A stretch of DNA of 64,000 nt from Silene latifolia (GCF_048544455.1 NC_133536.1:199085325-199149324); one strand, 5' to 3'; positions 23,723 through 36,401 are shown, numbered from the stretch's first letter. A program made the numbers and translations. Notes: generated by a model not told the origin, from the letters alone.

Positions 23723-25003
23723 ATAATACAACGTTATACGCAACACCATACACGACACTATACACAGTCAATTTGGCCTAGGAATCATGAACAAGAGAGT
23801 GGCCCACGGCTTACATGACTCACGGGCTTGGGTCACTCCTCGTAGTGCGTGCTTTCGCTTAATCTCATCGAATTAGATATTAGGTCACACATCAAATCAT
23901 GAATTAAGAGAAATCGGACCATGTTGCTTTAAACAACATGCGATTTACTACGCTCTCACATGAAATTGGAGCACAACCATCTAACCAAACAAACTAAGGT
24001 TTTTCAAGAATTTTTGACTAGATAAAAAGTAAAACAAACTTAAAAATTATAACTCGATAAACAAACTATAAATTACAAGCTACAAAACAACGATGAATAA
24101 ATGACATAAAAAACGAAGCAAAAACAACAAGAGACCCGACCAAGCACACGTCCTTAGACATATCGAGAACTTCTTATCTCCTAGGTTAGATTCATTAGAT
24201 TAGATCGATTGCAAAATGAATTAGAAAACGAGTTAGGATGCAAGTTAGAAAACGATGTTGATCGATGTAAGAAGGTGTCACATGGGTGTGTATTCTAGAT
24301 AGCCTAAAGGGTCATATAAGGTCAATATATTACAATATTAACACTTACTCGTCGAGTATTTATAGGAAGCTGCTAATCACGCACTCCTATGCTAGCGACA
24401 AATTAAGTGAAAAGGAAGATGCATTCAATTAGGTTATAGAATTGTGATCGATTTTATATGCACTGTCAAAGCCACCTAAAATGTCTAATTAGGTTATTAA
24501 ATCGATCTAATGTCATCGAGTTGAATTATGAGTTAACAATCAGAAGTCGAGTTAACGTGCAAACGGTAAACGCGCGGACCAATGTCATTGTTCGCTTTAT
24601 TAATGCACTACCCTGAACACAAGGATATGTAAACGAGCGAGGACAACCGCCACTGAGTAGTAAGCCCTTTTAAAATCCAGTCGACGCAGGTGTTCATGGT
24701 GGTACTTTTACTCATACTCGGACTAAACTAATTTCGATGTTAATATGTTAGACGATAAATAATAATAAACAATATATAAAAAACTAAAAAAAAACATAAA
24801 AAATAATGAAATAAAAGGGAGAGAATGAGGATATGATGCACCCTCAACCTACATGTATCGTTGACACCGTCTTGGGTCATAATCGATCGTAAATATTATT
24901 TCGAGGGGCCGTCGTTGACGAAGATTGAAACAATGAACACGTATTTTGTAAATCTGAACCGCGATTTTCAAACTGCAATTTCTCTATCGCTTCTCAAAGG
25001 AAA
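23723..25003 (-). other. Spacer resembling a minus-strand LTR, unassigned
   Basis: No coding. A minus-strand TATA-like cctataaatactcgacg (about 24348-24364) and an LTR-like composition suggest part of another LTR. No partner copy exists in the window. It separates the two Tekay-type LTRs. Confidence 0.35.
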
Positions 25004-26307
25004 TGTAATACCCGTCCTTTTAGGGACCCGTTGACCGACATTGACCGACCTTAGGACGTTGATCTAGACCTTGGGACACACCAAGAGGGATATCTTATGA
25101 CATCTTAGTCTTTGCGAGTGTGGTACTCGATCTAGTCGAGTCTACTCGATCGAGTGGGTTGGGCACTCGATCGAGTACAGCAGGGATTTATAATCATGTT
25201 TTGGTGAAATCGCAAATCATTTCCGCCTCTTCCCAAAAACCTAAATATCGTCTCTCCTCCTTCCCTTCACCATAATTCCTTCCATGGAAGCCTTTGAGGA
25301 TTCTTGTGCCGTAGGGATGGGTTGCTTGAGTCGGGTAGCGGTCTTGATGCCGGAATGATATGAGTAGGTATGTCATCATCATCATCGTTGTCGTTGTGTT
25401 TTCAGTTAAGGTTGCGGTAATAGTGATAGGTATTTGTGCTGTTTGTATAGGTGTATTGCTTGGTTGATTTGGTATCATGTGATCGAACGTGGAATCACTG
25501 CGTTTGGCTAAAGGTAGGTTCGCTTACTCAATACTGTTGGATGTCTAGTGTGTCTTAATATGAATTGGTTGATATCGTGTCGGCGTGAATTGATAGATTA
25601 TGATAAGTGGTTGGTGATGTGTTGTTTCGTTTAACATAGTTGTGGTGCAACTGATTGTGAGTATCGTATATCTGTCTGTGATTTTCGGGGTGCGTCCCTG
25701 GCTGAGTGGGGTCACTTGCGGGAGTGACTTCACGCCCTTGATTCGCCTTTTGTGGAACCCGCCACAGAAGGGATGTGTACATTAATGGACATGGGTCTAT
25801 CGTTCGATTTAAGGAGTGGGGCTTAGGTGGGAATGACTGCGGTCCCCCACTGGCAGGGCTGGTCCAGTGGACAGTTGGTGATGGTGATGGATTGGCAGTG
25901 ATGTGGCTTGTGTGTGTTGTGTTGTATTTAGATTATGTCGGCAGATGTTGGAATGTTTACCTCAGTTACCGACCTTGTGTGGTTTTGTCTTCTTGTTTGT
26001 TTCTGTTTTGTCTGTCGTGATCCCTTATGGTGAGTAGTCAGTCTTAGCAGGTGATGTATTGGAAGATAGCAGGACGCTTGGCGGGATGAGTCTTTCACGA
26101 GTCACGACAGAAGTAGTTCACATAACTGATAGTGGGTTGAGTTGTATCTTTTGTACACCTTTAGTTTTGGTTTAATCGCGTGTAATAAATCTTAATATTT
26201 ATTTTATCGACATTTGATGATTACTATCCTCGGGCAACCGAGATGGTAATGCCCTTATATGCTAGGGAAGGTCTTGTTAAGGCTCCTTGGTATATGGGGG
26301 TGTTACA
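25004..26307 (+). repeat. Tekay-type LTR (5' LTR of a second truncated element)
   Basis: Same ends and body as 22401-23722 (TGTAATACCCGTCC to GGGGGTGTTACA), about 1.30 kb. It has fewer CGATCGAG palindromes (25123-25180). It is followed by a primer site, so it is the 5' LTR of a different copy. Confidence 0.88.
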
Positions 26308-26480
26308 AAGTGGTATCAGAGCAACGATTTTGGAACCTGTAACAAATGAGCCTAATGAACGTAGTGAGTCTAATAAAATGAACCCGGTGTATGTGTATTG
26401 GAGCCCCAGCTGATGTTAGATTTTGGGTGAGTAGGCGCCCTAATTTCAAAATCTTGGCCGCGTTATACATAAGCCAGTCA
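26308..26480 (+). mobile_element. Primer site and truncated leader of Tekay-type element
   Basis: tggtatcagagcaacg (26311-26326) matches the initiator tRNA-Met primer site. About 160 bases of leader follow, then similarity to a retroelement is lost in AT-rich DNA. All coding domains are absent. Confidence 0.75.
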
Positions 26481-26484
26481 AAAA

Positions 26485-26870
26485 AAAATTAAAATATATA
26501 TTAGATAAAAAAAACTAAAATATTTTATGAAAACAAACAATTTTTTTTACATATGTATGTAATTCGGTACGAGGTTAAAAAAATAATTGTTTTATGTAAA
26601 TTATTTTTAAATGATGAAAAATAAAAATATTCGAATATTTTTGTACCCTTTTATTATTTTTTTTATATATTTTTTGTCATGAAAATCTTTTATTCTGACT
26701 TCTGATTTTAACACAACTACTCGTATTTAACAAAATATTTTGCAATTAATTTTTTTTTTCATAAATTTTACGGTAACAAATTTAAAAAATGTACTTTATA
26801 TAAATATAATAAATTGTTTGTTTTCGTAAAATATTTATTTTTTTATCTAATATATATGCTATTTTTTTAT
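26485..26870. repeat. AT-rich inverted repeat
   Basis: tatatattagataaaaaaa with aaaacaaacaatttttttta on the left pairs with the mirrored stretch at 26790-26865. It is probably a degraded foldback element; ends and target duplication are not resolved. Confidence 0.45.
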
Positions 26871-27235
26871 TAATGTTTTTTACTTTTATTTTGTATTTTT
26901 CATTAAAAACATAACTATATTTAATTTTGTGATATGATAAATTGAATTTCTCGTGAGATTTTGACAAAAAGGGTTTAATTTCACTTATTATATAAGTTAT
27001 GGGGCCTAATCAGTCCAATTGAAAGTTATTGGGGGTTAATTTCACAATTGCACAAAGTTATGGGGGTCAATCACCACTTCTCCGGTTTTTAATGTAATAA
27101 ACAACCCTTACCATTTTAAGTAAATGCTATGAGTGAAAACTTACTACATGAAGTATGTCAATCATTTACTGCGATCATATATATTAAGGCCTTTTTAATA
27201 GGACTAACTGGCAAATTTACTGCTCTTAGGATTCG

Positions 27236-27387
27236 CTGAGGTGTATAGTAGGGAATGAGACCGTTACATCATCTATCTCTCTTATCTGAGTTTTTGGATG
27301 ATCAGAAACAGAGAGAAGCACCACAATTTCAAGCACTGGAATAGGTAGATTTGCGCCCCCTTCCTCACAAAGGTCTGTAGTATCCAT
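27236..27387 (-). pseudogene. 3' part of an exon of an unrecognised gene
   Basis: On the minus strand an open frame continues from the upstream piece (29182-29327) across the retroposon insertion: CIMDTTDLCEEGGANLPIP then VLEIVVLLSVSDHPKTQIREI, ending at TAA 27236-27238. The two pieces share frame and the 10-bp target duplication (27388-27397, 29182-29191). I do not recognise the protein. It may be a host gene's terminal exon or a captured fragment. Confidence 0.4.
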
Positions 27388-27397
27388 AATGCAGATT

Positions 27398-29181
27398 TTT
27401 TTTTTCTTTTTTTCTTTTTTGACAATATCAGGAGAATAACTTACAATGTTCTAGTAGCAACAACGTAAGCTACTCGACTAGGTAGCACCAGAAATTCGAC
27501 AGTTAAATCTAGCACTACAAAGTCATACCTAATCAAAGCATAAATATTATGTAAAGCTAAGACTACCACATTAAGATAAGCTACTACCACATTAAGATAA
27601 GCTACATCCGCGACCATAGGATGAAGGAGGGCGGAGGAATGGGCACGAACAACCGAACCATCTTCAAAAGCACACTTGACATCCAGAAGATATCGATGCC
27701 AAAAAGCCGCAGAGTGACAATGACAAGGTGCACTTCCGCTCTTGCGAAAAGAACGAAGAAAGAAAAAGAGATGAGCGAGACGACGAAGTCTGCCATCGGC
27801 GGAGATAAAACTCCTACACCTTAGAAATCGAACCCTTTGACCATAGGACCAACACATCACGAAATCCTCCATGCACATAAGAAAGTCCCAAAGCAGTCCA
27901 TTAACCAAAACCCAGACAAAAGAAACCAGAGAACGTCTTCTGGCGAAACCACTCTGAACATCACTGCTAAAATCCAACTCACCAAGGCGGAGGAGGGAGA
28001 TGAAAACAGCACACACCGGATGTAAAGAAACTAAAAACCTTATTAACCCGTAGCTAAATATGAAACAGACTGACGCAACTAAAGCTAGGAAGATAAAAGT
28101 ACAGACCATTTTTATTTGGAAAAACAGAAAATAAGGTGAACCAAGAACAAGCATCAATAAGTAGTGGAAACCACCGCATCCGACCTGACCAACAACACAG
28201 CCAAAATCCCAATTCTTCCCCTAGCACATCTCAAAAGGAAGACCCATTCACCATGACCTCACCCAACCTAAAAAACAACGGACTCAACGAACACAACTGT
28301 AGAAAGGTGACAAATCAGCAAGCACCAAAAAGACCAAAAAGGAGACCTATTTCACCAAGCGACTCCTCCCAGGACCACCGCCTTACATGAAAAGACCAAC
28401 CTATGAAGACACAAGAGACACACATGAAAGAGGACCGATAGGTGGGGGAAATGGGGGGATCACCTATAGGTCCCAGAGAGACCCGATGAGCTATGCTCAT
28501 AGACCAACACACAAGGACTAAGGACCAAATGGTGGGGGAAATGGGGGGATCACCACTCGGTCCCTAGCCGACCCGACAACACAACACGAAATCACCCCAA
28601 CACCACCGGCACATAACTGACCGAAACAACGCGTTGGAAAAACCGACAACAAACGCAAGGCCCATCAAAACCAGACTGTGGGCCGAGTCGAGAAGCAACA
28701 GCAGAAGAACCCGACAAACAGTTTATTTTTTATTTTTAATTATATGAAATAGAATCCGATAAACAATCGGAAACTAGAGACTTACCAGGGGTGGGGGTTA
28801 AAAGGGGATCACCCCTGGGGAGCATGCAAGGTCACCGATGACAGGACAAGGAATCGGAATGGGCAGGAACCTCAAGGAAGCAGTGACAACAACCGATCAT
28901 CCCGACACATCACATAATCAGGCCCGAGATCCGTCAGAAAAGCCAAAGTACAAAGGGGTGAGGTCAAAAAATGGGTCATAAAGTGGAGGAGATGAGAAGG
29001 ATCGCCGGAGAAGGGCCTTGGGATGGACCCATCGCCGGCGATCGCGTAGGGGAAGAAGGGCGGCGTGTGTTGACAAAGGAGGCGGCGGATCAGATAGGGT
29101 TAGGATTTTTGTGTTTTTTGTGTGTTTTTTTAGAGAGAGAGTCAAAAGAGAGAGACTATTAAAGTCGCGTAATGTTTTTAG
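27398..29181 (-). mobile_element. Polyadenylated retroposon, probably non-autonomous non-LTR
   Basis: A 10-bp duplication aatgcagatt flanks it (27388-27397 and 29182-29191). The minus-strand 3' end is an A-rich tail (T/C run 27398-27420). The 5' end holds CT-rich leader-like sequence. It carries three copies of a block containing ggggatcacc (near 28450, 28545, 28795). Its longest frame (minus 27441-28157, 238 codons) is rich in Phe, Leu, Arg and lacks endonuclease or RT motifs, so it is either a SINE-like or LINE-derived element or a retroposed transcript. Coding is doubtful. Confidence 0.55.
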
Positions 29182-29327
29182 AATGCAGATTATTTGAGTA
29201 ACGCTTATGTTTGAAAATGCGTTCAGCTCATCACTTTTATAGAATTTAGGCCAACAAACTCCAGCACCAAAAACAACACTGTCAGCATCCAACTCAGAGC
29301 ACACTATGGACAAAGCCACCCGCACGT
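29182..29327 (-). pseudogene. 5' part of the split exon
   Basis: Minus-strand frame DVRVALSIVCSELDADSVVF then GAGVCWPKFYKSDELNAFSN, reaching the insertion at CI. It may extend upstream to about 29360 or start at a splice acceptor (ccatag near 29300). The smooth continuation at 27387 argues it was one exon before the insertion. The function is unknown. Confidence 0.4.
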
Positions 29328-29957
29328 CATAGGCCGTTACTGATTTGTTAGGAATTAAAACCGGTGAAAGGTTTCACAAGCTTGCATTTGTGGAGTCGCC
29401 ACCAATTTTTATGGAAAATTGAAACCGTTCGAATACTGCGCGTCATGTCAAGATACAAAGTACTGACATGAACACTAAGAAATTCGTTACCCTTAGCATT
29501 CTATATATGTCTAGAATGATTCTCATGATGCCAATAAACATGGATGTTCACAGAGATCTTGAGTAAGGGGTGAGGGTACGTATTATAAAACTCGTTTATT
29601 TGAGCACCTAATCCGACCCGCCTCTATAGCGACCTATACTAATGATCAAGGAAGTCGTTTATTTTTGATATTTCGTCAGTTATATGCATGCAATGCAACA
29701 TCCAACGTTTTAATCCTAGCATGTGAACATTGGACTAAGTAGGTTGACAAGTAATTTAGTAATTAGACGGGTCGAAGTTGGAAATTATATTGATTACATA
29801 TGAATATGCCAAGAAAATAAATCATACAAGAGCAATATGAAATTGCAATGAATAAATTACAATAAATAAATTACAATGAATAACTTGAGTATACGTCACA
29901 AGTGATGTGACTCATATTTGAGCACATTTAGTCCCCGGATTAACCTCGTTCCCATGC
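29328..29957. other. Unassigned repeat-like sequence
   Basis: No coding frames. Contains phrases such as gtggagtcgccaccaattt that look like LTR-element untranslated sequence, but no partner is in the window. It is interrupted by the CACTA element and appears to resume after 33768. Confidence 0.3.
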
Positions 29958-29974
29958 TTTCACTAGTAGAAAAA

Positions 29975-30375
29975 CCCCCTACGGTGGCGGTTATAAATGA
30001 CCTTTTGTGGCGGTTTTTAGAGATTTAGGGTGCGTCGTTTATCGCGGCGTCGTATAAACTTTACGGCGGTTATAGGTGGTTGTACAACCGCCATTATAGC
30101 TCTCCTATAGTGGCGGTTCTTATACAAAACCGCCATTATAGACTTATATAATACGACGGTTGTTAGACAAGAACCGCCACTGTAACTCATCTATAGTGGC
30201 GGTTATTGTAAGAAAACCGGCACCATAGGTATTTCAATACACACTTTAATTATCTATAGTGGCGGTCTTTAACTTAAGAACCGCCACCATTGATTATCTA
30301 TAGTGGCGGTTTTACTTGAAAACCGTCACTATAGCTCGTGGCGTTTCTAACATAGAACCGCCGCCATAGATAGGT
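29975..30375. repeat. CACTA left subterminal repeat array
   Basis: Alternating direct and inverted copies of a core tatagtggcggtt / aaccgccactata, about a dozen in 400 bp. Such arrays bind the transposase accessory protein in En/Spm elements (family knowledge). Confidence 0.8.
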
Positions 30376-31776
30376 ATTTTTTTTTAAAAAAAATTGCTAC
30401 CTAAATTTCTGTAGCAACCTCCCATAAATTTAACAATCCAATATTGAATTGAACAAACAATACATACACAAGAATGCAACCAACTACCCAAAAACTTCCA
30501 TATCATCCGGCAGAACAATAAGTCCATGTTCAAAAATTTTACATCGAAGTGTATAAATAATGACATACACATCTTATTTAATAGACTAATCAACATTTAC
30601 ATATACATTTGGTAGACTACACCTCTTTTACATTCTTTATCTCGTCAATTGACACTCTTACTCTTAAATCTGCAATGATACAATAAACAAAACCCATAGT
30701 AAGAAAATCAATCTAAGCATTATTAAATCAACGTCTAGCGTTACTAAAAATCAAACAATGAAAAAAAGGGTACCTATATAAATAAATATATATATAAAGA
30801 AAAAACAAGATAAAAAGCTCAAAAGTTTGAATTATAGCACCTTATACCACATATATTTCATGTCAGAATAAAATGAAAAATGAATTCCTTGTTGTAGCTT
30901 GGTTTCCGGCTTTCACTAATTTCACTAGAACAATGAATGAACTCAACAATCTGAAAAAAAAAATAGACAAATTAGAACAATTAACCGAAGGATGCTCACT
31001 TGGTAAAATTATATATTAAAACGGAAGGAAAAAGAGTAATTCAAATTCAGCGAGAACAAAAACTCCGGTCAAAATATGCAAGAATAAATCTTTGTCACCA
31101 TTAGTATTTTGCTAATGTCACGTAAATAGGGCATACTCCTAATATTTACATTTCTATGAAAAATGAAACGAGGAAATTAAAAGAGCAAAATACAAGTTAT
31201 TTATGTATACAAAAAAATTTCAAAACGACATGAGTTTGGAAGTTAATTCCATTATGTTAATTCCACTTAAATTCCACTTAAATAGGGAGATCATACCTAA
31301 GGAGTCGTTGTTTTCCTTATAGCATTTCTGGAAGAAAATTTACCAAGAAATACATTGATGATAGCTTACCTGCAGATAGTGGCACTCTCAAAGAATCAAA
31401 TATATACAAACCATGAACCAAACAGTTCAGTATTATGGATGAATCCAAGTATGGATTATGAGTAAAAAATAAACAACACGGACAACAAACAATATGGAAG
31501 ATATGTATAACTTCAAACCGAGGCACGAACACCTCGATGCCACCGCAAAAGTCAAATATCAAGATATGGTCTTAGTAAAAAAAAATCTCACATTATTATG
31601 CATGACCCATGACCCATATCACCAATGCAGGCCTTTTTGGTGTTGAAGGAAGTGAATTTTTTTTAAAAAAAAAAAAACATTATACCTGTTGGTGTTGAAG
31701 GAAGAGTCGCCTGGGGCAGGGTCGTCGTCAAATGGCCTGGTGAAGGAGAGGACTAGTTAGGGTAACACCGCCACAA

Positions 31777-31797
31777 TAAGTTTTTTTTCTACTAGTG
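31777..31797. other. Internal CACTA right-terminus copy
   Basis: The stretch aagttttttttctactagtg, preceded by a single aacaccgccacaat repeat, duplicates the element's own right end in mid-element. The flanking caa does not match the outer duplication, so this is either a fossil of a nested or fused CACTA copy or a rearrangement. Confidence 0.6.
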
Positions 31798-33449
31798 CAA
31801 CATTCATCTAATAAAACAACCTAATAAGCAAATGCGTTGAATGGAGGAAGCACAACAAACAAACAAAATTGAAAGAAATAAAATTCATGAACCAACAATG
31901 TCGAGATCGACCTCATTTCAAAATATGGATGCAATCAACCACACACTATCCGGTATTTTCCAGTTCTATCATACTTTCTCCATTCCATTTGTTTCATTAC
32001 GTTTGCTTTTTGCACAACGATTAAAAAAGTGGAAACAAGTGGGGTATGTAATGTTTTTATATATTGGATTACTATTATATCCTCATGTTTGTAGACCTTA
32101 TAAATTTTAGAATGATAGGATGGTCATTTAATTGATTAAGTGATGTCCATATAAAGAAAGGTAAAGAATCAAATGAAACAGACTAAAAAGGAATATGTAA
32201 AGAAACAAATGGAACGGAATAAGTAATACATAATCTCAAATCAAAGGTAAAGCAAACTCTTTTCATCCAATATTGTTCACTACTTTACTCCTTAATAGAT
32301 TAGCTAGGCAAAAAACAGTTCAAACTAAGGAAAACCGAGAGCACGTTTTGACAGTTACACCAACAACGACACAAATACGTAACCCTTGCCACTAGAGTTC
32401 AACTTAGCTCTCTACATGTGCGGATGTGTGTGATACAATGAGATCAAAACCCTTCAAAGGCTTAAAGTATACCGAAAAGTCAAACTAAATGCGCACCAAA
32501 TATACCCATCTACTCCACCTTCACCAAAACGCATTTCCAATCCAAGTATGTCCATATAGTGCATACACGGATACGAGTGATGCTTTTGACAAAGTTGGCA
32601 AAGACAACTAAATGGTAAACATACTAAGCGGTGAAATGTTAACTACTTCATCGTCCACCATCGACTACGGTGCTTGGAAATCACTATGGAATTCCCAATC
32701 TAGAACTCAAGCAAGGGTAGTTATCGATTATATACACCGATCAAGTAGCTATATTGTCCTAGCTATATATTGTCGTTCAGGAATTTCATCAAACATTAAC
32801 AGACGACCAACAACAAATCAATAAAACCGAATTCATAACTTGATATATCAGTGTATATGCAAAAAACATGTTTTATATAGCATTGGAATCAAGTTCACAA
32901 ATGACAACACCTGCAAATTCTAAAAATCAATCGAAAACTAAAAAGATATTAACAAGATGCTTAATTTATATTAAAATCAACAAAAGCAAATTATAATAAA
33001 CACATCAGTGGCACTAATTATTCAAAAACGAACACGTGCACTAATTCTTGAAAAAAGATTTACAAATATAATCAATAGAATTAGGGTTTAGGAAATTGGG
33101 CAAAAACGAAAATTCGAAAACTAAATTGGGTTTTTAAACTTACCAGAAAGAGGAAATGGTGGCGGACAACGGCGGCGTCGGACGAGACACAGTGGCGGTG
33201 GTTGCGTTGCGAACAATGGTGGCGTCGGAAGGAGGGAGAAAGGGAAGTGTTGTCGCCTGTGATTGTGGTGATGGTGGCGTCACGAGGTGTCGAGGTGGTG
33301 GTGGTGGTGGTGCTTCATTGACAAGGAAGATTGGGGAGATTGAGGGTTTAATTTGGTGGTTTGGAGATGAGATGAAGAAGACGAAGGAAATGTAAAGGGT
33401 TCAGTTAATTTGTGAATTCTAAAGGGTTTACGAGTTATTTTTTTTGCGT

Positions 33450-33745
33450 CGGTTGGGATTAAAACCGCCACAAATATGTATCATGGCGGTTTTTTATTAA
33501 ATATATTGTCACTTATTATTAAGTTTTAGCGTCATTTTTAACGTCGGTTGTTAATACAACCGCCACAATTGACTTTTGGTGGCGTTTTCTATTTAAAACC
33601 ACCATAAAAACCTTATATTATCACGTCGGTTCTTATTTAAACCGCCACAATAGACCTTCTACATAAATAAAAATGTCTTTCCAGCCAATTTTTTGGGCTT
33701 TTTGCGGCGTTTCTATTAGAACCGCCACGATAAAGGCGTCACAAT
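33450..33745. repeat. CACTA right subterminal repeat array
   Basis: Copies of aaccgcca and gtcggttnnn units in both orientations, the counterpart of the left array but more diverged. Confidence 0.7.
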
Positions 33746-34100
33746 AGAGGTTTTTTCTACTAGTGTTTATAGCACATAATTGGGTCATTTACTATCTTTA
33801 GTTCCCATTTTGTATATTCTTTGAAGTTTTGTGTCCTTGGTAGGAAAGGATTGCTAACCGTGCATTTATGAGGCGAAATGGAGCTAAATTGATCGCACCT
33901 AATGACCAAGTATCAAAGAGAAGACCAACACTAGAGGCCTAAGTAGATAATAAAGTGAAATGGGCAATGATGAAAGGATCCTTGCATCCCCAACACGATC
34001 CTTGCGAATTTTGGGGGGCTAAAAGAAGAGAAGTTGTCTGCCCAGGGATCCGACAAAAAACAAAGGGCAACAATTGACCAGGACAGAGATAGTATACAAT

Positions 34101-34698
34101 TAGGATTCTCTCCATTTCCTAAAAGAAATAGAGGGTCCATTTCCTATAAACGGTCTATATTTTATCTTGCATCTATCTAACGGATCCGATTTTTACATGA
34201 TAAATAAAAGTAAGTTAGTGGAATGAAAACATAATATATTACATTGTGTTGTGAGAGTGAAATGGAATCTCCGTTACAAAGAAATTGAGAGGATCCTCGC
34301 TCAATTCTAAGAGTAATTTTGCAAGACGTTTTTTATCATTTAAAATTTTTCTATTTTTTTTGAAGCATTATCATTTGAATAAGATAAATATAACAAAAAT
34401 AACCAAGTATTATACCTTTTTTTTAAAAACAAAAATTAATAAAAAATTAAACCTCTCAATGTTATCACTAATAATTCAATTTCTATATCCATCTTATAAA
34501 GGCATGAGGATCATCTCCATTTCCTTTCTCTCCATTTCCTCTCTAAGATTCATATAATAATAGGTTTTATTCTACACCCATTTTCTCTTTATTTTCATGC
34601 ATAAAATTGGAGCCTTTGGATGAAGCTAGAATACGATCCGGTCCGTTAAAAAGAAATGGATCATCCATTTCTTTTAAGAAATGGAGAGAACCTTGGCT
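34101..34698. mobile_element. Inverted-repeat element (MITE-like)
   Basis: Left end aggattctctccatttccta pairs with right end ttaagaaatggagagaacct. Related gaggat-ctccattt motifs occur inside (34290, 34500). It is AT-rich, with no transposase. The target duplication is unclear, so class is not assigned. Confidence 0.5.
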
Positions 34699-34845
34699 CC
34701 TTATAAAGATGACCACAAGTTGACGATTGAAGAAATTCTGGCGAAATAAATTAAGACAATACCTACGCGAACCACAATAGCTTTGAGTCAAGTATCAAAA
34801 AGCAAGCTTACGAAAGAAGATAATTGAGGAGCAATATACCAATAG

Positions 34846-35097
34846 CGGTCCGTTTTTCTTAAGACCATTGCTTTTGGTCTGAAATAAGACGGGTAACATA
34901 TCATCATTTTACAATAAAATGTTGTTATTTTCTGATAACATGTTACCATTATTGTTCACATCATTTTCAGGGTAAAAAATGACACCTCTAGTCATAACAT
35001 TTTGTGAATTAATTGGTTACATTTTCTTAAAAAATGGCAACATTTTATCCGTCTGACAAATAAGATCAAAAATATCCGTCTGAAACAAGAATTTGTG
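34846..35097. mobile_element. Small element with 9-bp target duplication
   Basis: taccaatag occurs on both sides (34837-34845 and 35098-35106). The body carries gtctgaaataagacgg and ccgtctgaaacaag motifs in opposite sense. Length and duplication suit a short MULE-like element. Confidence 0.5.
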
Positions 35098-35106
35098 TAC
35101 CAATAG

Positions 35107-35913
35107 AGTTCTTACTCACAAATTTTTTTGTCCCAAAATGAGATCCTTTGTAATAACATAATTAGTCAACTCAACTGTATTTCATACAAAATAATGTTTA
35201 AAAGGTTAGCGTAGAAATACAAAAATAGATCGGGGAACCAAAATTATACTGTATATACATCGACGTATTAAGTATATATTTAATTTGATTAGATTCACCG
35301 TATCACATTCATTTCAAAAATTTAGTAAATAAACTTAATGTCTAAAAATTGAAAACAACTGCGTGAATTTGACGTTAATAACAGTATTACAAACGGTTAA
35401 TTAACCCTGTGAGAATTAAGTGATTTTAACATTAATATCTTCGTAAAACCACCTTACACAAGATTAATCTTTGAAATCAAGTCATTTTTTAGTGTAGGAA
35501 ATGAATATAAAAAATCAGCAATGCGAGTAACAAAAGTTACAATGATATCAGTATAGGTAGCTAAAGTAAAACAATAAAACCAAAGGGGTCCGAGAACCAA
35601 ATTTATCGTATCATATTAATTTCACAAATTTAGTAAATAAAAACTTAAATTTCAAAAAATTTAAACAACCCTGTGAATTTTTACGGATGTTATACTAACT
35701 AAAAGTTAACGGAAGGTTAACTGTTATATGTTTGAGGTCCTTAACTGAAATTTTTATAGTTTAAGTCCTTAACTGGAATAAAAGTAATAGTTAAGTAGGT
35801 CCTTCTCTTGGTGTTATTCGCCATCCATGTACCCATGTACCTCGTAACCATTTTCGTGTACTCTGTTTATTCTTCAGAAGATTTATCATTTGTGCGATGA
35901 TTTCATATTTGTA
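35107..35913. other. AT-rich stretch, nothing recognised
   Basis: Two loosely similar direct blocks (around 35275-35400 and 35580-35700, each with a aaatttagtaaataaa phrase and ccctgtgaa) suggest a degraded tandem repeat. No coding. Confidence 0.4.
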
Positions 35914-36191
35914 CTCCCTCCGATCCCTACAAATGGTAACGTAAACGTAGGAAAAAAGTGGTTATTTAATAAAAGGTGGAAAAGTAAGGGGTAAAGTAGT
36001 AAAGTTTGATTGGGGCCACATGGATTTAGGTGGATTAAATAAGTAGTTGGTGAGTGAGTAGATGCTAAGTTGTAAATAGATAGTGAATGTAAGGGTAATT
36101 TAGTCATTTTCCATGCGAAATATAGTATGTTACTATTGGTGTGGTTCATCCATTTTAGGTAAGTATTGCCATCTATCTAAATCGAAGGGAG
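35914..36191. mobile_element. Stowaway-like MITE
   Basis: Ends ctccctccgatccctacaaa and ctaaatcgaagggag are inverted, with TA on both sides (35912-35913, 36192-36193). An 87-codon minus frame inside is incidental. It ends 9 bases before the carboxylesterase-like fragment at 36201. Confidence 0.75.
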
Positions 36192-36200
36192 TACAATTTA

Positions 36201-36381
36201 ATGGCTAACAAAAAAAATCCATTCGCCTAAAAAAAAAACTCCTCAAAAAAAAAAAACTAATCCATTTTCCATGATATTCATCTTTCGTTTAACCTTGTCA
36301 GTTGTCACGGCACTACTTGTTTCTCCAGCATGCTTTCTTGTTTTTTTTTTTTTTTTTTTTTTTGTGAATTTTTCCAGCATG
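36201..36381 (+). pseudogene. 5' fragment of a second carboxylesterase copy
   Basis: atggctaacaaa at 36201 resembles the start atggctaagaaa at 53038. The block ccatgatattcatctttcg at 36268 aligns with ccataatatttttcatcat of the downstream gene, and would encode a hydrophobic signal-like stretch. The reading is degraded by A- and T-runs. It ends at the LTR element inserted at 36382; the continuation is at 52668. Identification rests on short alignments made by eye. Confidence 0.4.
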
Positions 36382-36401
36382 TGATAAGACGGGTTTATTA
36401 C

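Larger units (their letters stand above)
29961..33765. mobile_element. Non-autonomous CACTA (En/Spm-type) transposon
   Basis: Ends CACTAGTAGAAAAACCCCC and gaggttttttctactagtg are inverted and start with CACTA; a 3-bp ttt duplication flanks it (29958-29960, 33766-33768), the CACTA target length. Subterminal arrays of gtggcggtt / aaccgccac units fill 29975-30375 and 33450-33745, the expected transposase-binding region. No TNP2-like transposase frame exists in 3.8 kb. A Gly-rich 79-codon frame (33156) is low complexity. An internal CACTA-type end lies at 31777-31797. Confidence 0.85.

Noticed and set aside
27441..28157. 238-codon minus-strand frame as a gene
   Set aside because: No recognisable domain, biased Phe/Leu/Arg composition, and it sits wholly inside a polyadenylated retroposon. 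Kept only as part of that element.
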